A stretch of DNA of 64,000 nt from Rossellomorea vietnamensis (GTDB lineage Bacteria; Bacillota; Bacilli; Bacillales; Bacillaceae_B), in the NCBI RefSeq assembly GCF_008180415.1, contig NZ_VTEI01000001.1, forward strand, positions 429,061 to 493,060, given 5' to 3'. Below the pieces are notes generated by a model, which was not told the origin of the DNA, made no database searches, and saw only the letters and a list, made by a program, of their open reading frames with translations. Positions 63,075-64,000 of this stretch are shown here, piece by piece. The position numbers were made by a program, and so were the translations under genes. Numbering within the stretch: position 1 is the stretch's first letter; each line of letters starts with the position of its first letter.

Positions 63075-64000
63075 TTAGTTTGCTACGATGTTAACAAGTT
63101 TGCCAGGAACAGCAATCACCTTGCGTACAGTCTTGCCTTCGATAAACTCCTGAACCTTTCCATCTTGAAGGGCAATTTCCTGAAGTTCATCTCTACTGAT
63201 GTCGCGTGGGACAGTCAGTTTGGCACGAACTTTTCCATTCACCTGGAACACAATTTCGATTTCGTTGCTGACAAGCTTTGACTCATCATATGAAGGCCAC
63301 TCTGCATAAGCTAATGTTCCTTCATGGGCAAGCTTGCTCCACAGTTCTTCGGCAAGATGCGGAGTAACAGGTGCAAGCATTTTAACGAAGCCTTCAATGT
63401 ACTCTTTTGGAAGTACGTCTGCTTTGTAAGCGTCGTTGATGAAGACCATCAACTGGGAAATTCCTGTGTTGAAACGAAGTCCTTCGAAGTCTTCTGTCAC
63501 TTTTTTCACGGTCTGGTGGTAGCTCTTTTCGAGATCTTTGTTCGTTTCGTCTTTGACTTTTTCGCTGATGCTTCCATTTTCGTCTACTAGAAGTCTCCAT
63601 ACACGATCAAGGAATCTGCGGGAACCGTCCAATCCGTTTTCACTCCAAGCGATTGAAGCTTCCAGAGGTCCCATGAACATTTCGTACATACGAAGAGTAT
63701 CGGCACCATGAGAGGAAACAATCTCATCTGGATTCACGACGTTTCCTTTGGATTTACTCATCTTTTCGTTGTTTTCCCCGAGGATCATCCCTTGGTTGAA
63801 CAGCTTTTGGAATGGCTCTTTTGTTGGCACTACGCCGATATCGTAAAGGAATTTGTGCCAGAAACGTGCATACAGCAAGTGGAGCACAGCATGCTCTGCT
63901 CCGCCGATGTACATGTCGACCGGCAGCCAGTGGTTCAGGTTCTCTTCACTCGCAAGTGCCTCCTCATTATAAGGATCGATGTAGCGAAGGTAATACCAGC
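63075..64000 (-). CDS. leuS: Leucyl-tRNA synthetase (C-terminal part, runs off the window)
   Basis: About 308 codons of the 3' part are present. The KMSKS loop ([19 protein letters not shown]) is followed by the anticodon-binding helices and the C-terminal [15 protein letters not shown] domain ending GKLVNIVAN. The catalytic HIGH and editing domains lie beyond 64000. The in-frame ATG at 63914 is internal, not the start. Confidence 0.95.
   Translation of the reverse strand, partial: WYYLRYIDPYNEEALASEENLNHWLPVDMYIGGAEHAVLHLLYARFWHKFLYDIGVVPTKEPFQKLFNQGMILGENNEKMSKSKGNVVNPDEIVSSHGADTLRMYEMFMGPLEASIAWSENGLDGSRRFLDRVWRLLVDENGSISEKVKDETNKDLEKSYHQTVKKVTEDFEGLRFNTGISQLMVFINDAYKADVLPKEYIEGFVKMLAPVTPHLAEELWSKLAHEGTLAYAEWPSYDESKLVSNEIEIVFQVNGKVRAKLTVPRDISRDELQEIALQDGKVQEFIEGKTVRKVIAVPGKLVNIVAN

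Noticed and set aside
1..64000. tRNA, rRNA, prophage or a replication origin
   Set aside because: I looked for cloverleaf and rRNA signatures, integrase or phage structural genes and DnaA-box clusters and saw none that I could support.

Overview
The window is chromosomal DNA of a low-to-medium GC, endospore-forming member of the Bacillaceae. The right half follows the order known from Bacillus subtilis: pepV, ythQ/ythP, ytzE, ytzG, ytgP (murJ), ytfP, cse60, then the rhodanese ytwF and leuS. Shine-Dalgarno sites are strong and purine-rich, and TTG and GTG starts are common. A Spo0E-like gene and cse60 point to sporulation, and a sigma-B type promoter lies in front of an RsbR paralog. The genus cannot be fixed from the sequence alone.

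Layout. 0-9 kb: three tandem copies of a 125-bp palindromic repeat, an ABC-2 export pair, a GH43 glycosidase, a DedA/TVP38-like membrane protein, a secreted lipase-like hydrolase, a small Spo0E-like gene and a LysR regulator. 8.5-17.7 kb: an accessory stretch of small minus-strand genes (hydrolases, a divergent beta-lactamase-like protein, small membrane proteins, AraC/GyrI, DUF4177) with two decayed genes. 18-24.7 kb: an arsenic resistance locus (arsR-arsB-arsC, arsD-arsA-trxB) followed by a phosphatase and a HesB/IscA-like gene whose conserved cysteine codon is UGA. 25-33 kb: mixed small genes and two pseudogenes. 33.4-34.8 kb: an adenine-riboswitch-controlled pbuE. 35-43 kb: small accessory genes and a DUF454 gene split by a small transposable element. 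43.2-47.1 kb: an ECF sigma / anti-sigma / orphan permease pair / lipoprotein cluster. 47.5-64 kb: the conserved core block, including a T-box-regulated second-type prolyl-tRNA synthetase and a second ECF sigma / anti-sigma pair.

The intergenic space is unusually rich in repeats. (i) A 190-324 bp element with GGCTCTTTT-type ends has four copies, and one has an exact 8-bp target duplication. (ii) A ~115-125 bp palindromic element has five copies. (iii) Tandem arrays of unrelated sequence share periods of 52-53 bp (near 2.6, 4.0, 17.9, 25.1 and 57.9 kb) or 20-21 bp (near 5.0, 57.3 and 62.4 kb), that is five or two turns of B-DNA. The 57.9-kb array has 20 units, every one exactly 53 bp.

The strongest candidates for new biology are the in-frame UGA in the HesB-like gene, which has a SECIS-like hairpin at the right distance, the helically phased arrays, and the sigma-factor cluster with ATPase-less permeases. 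All functional names rest on motif and family recognition by eye; no database search was run.
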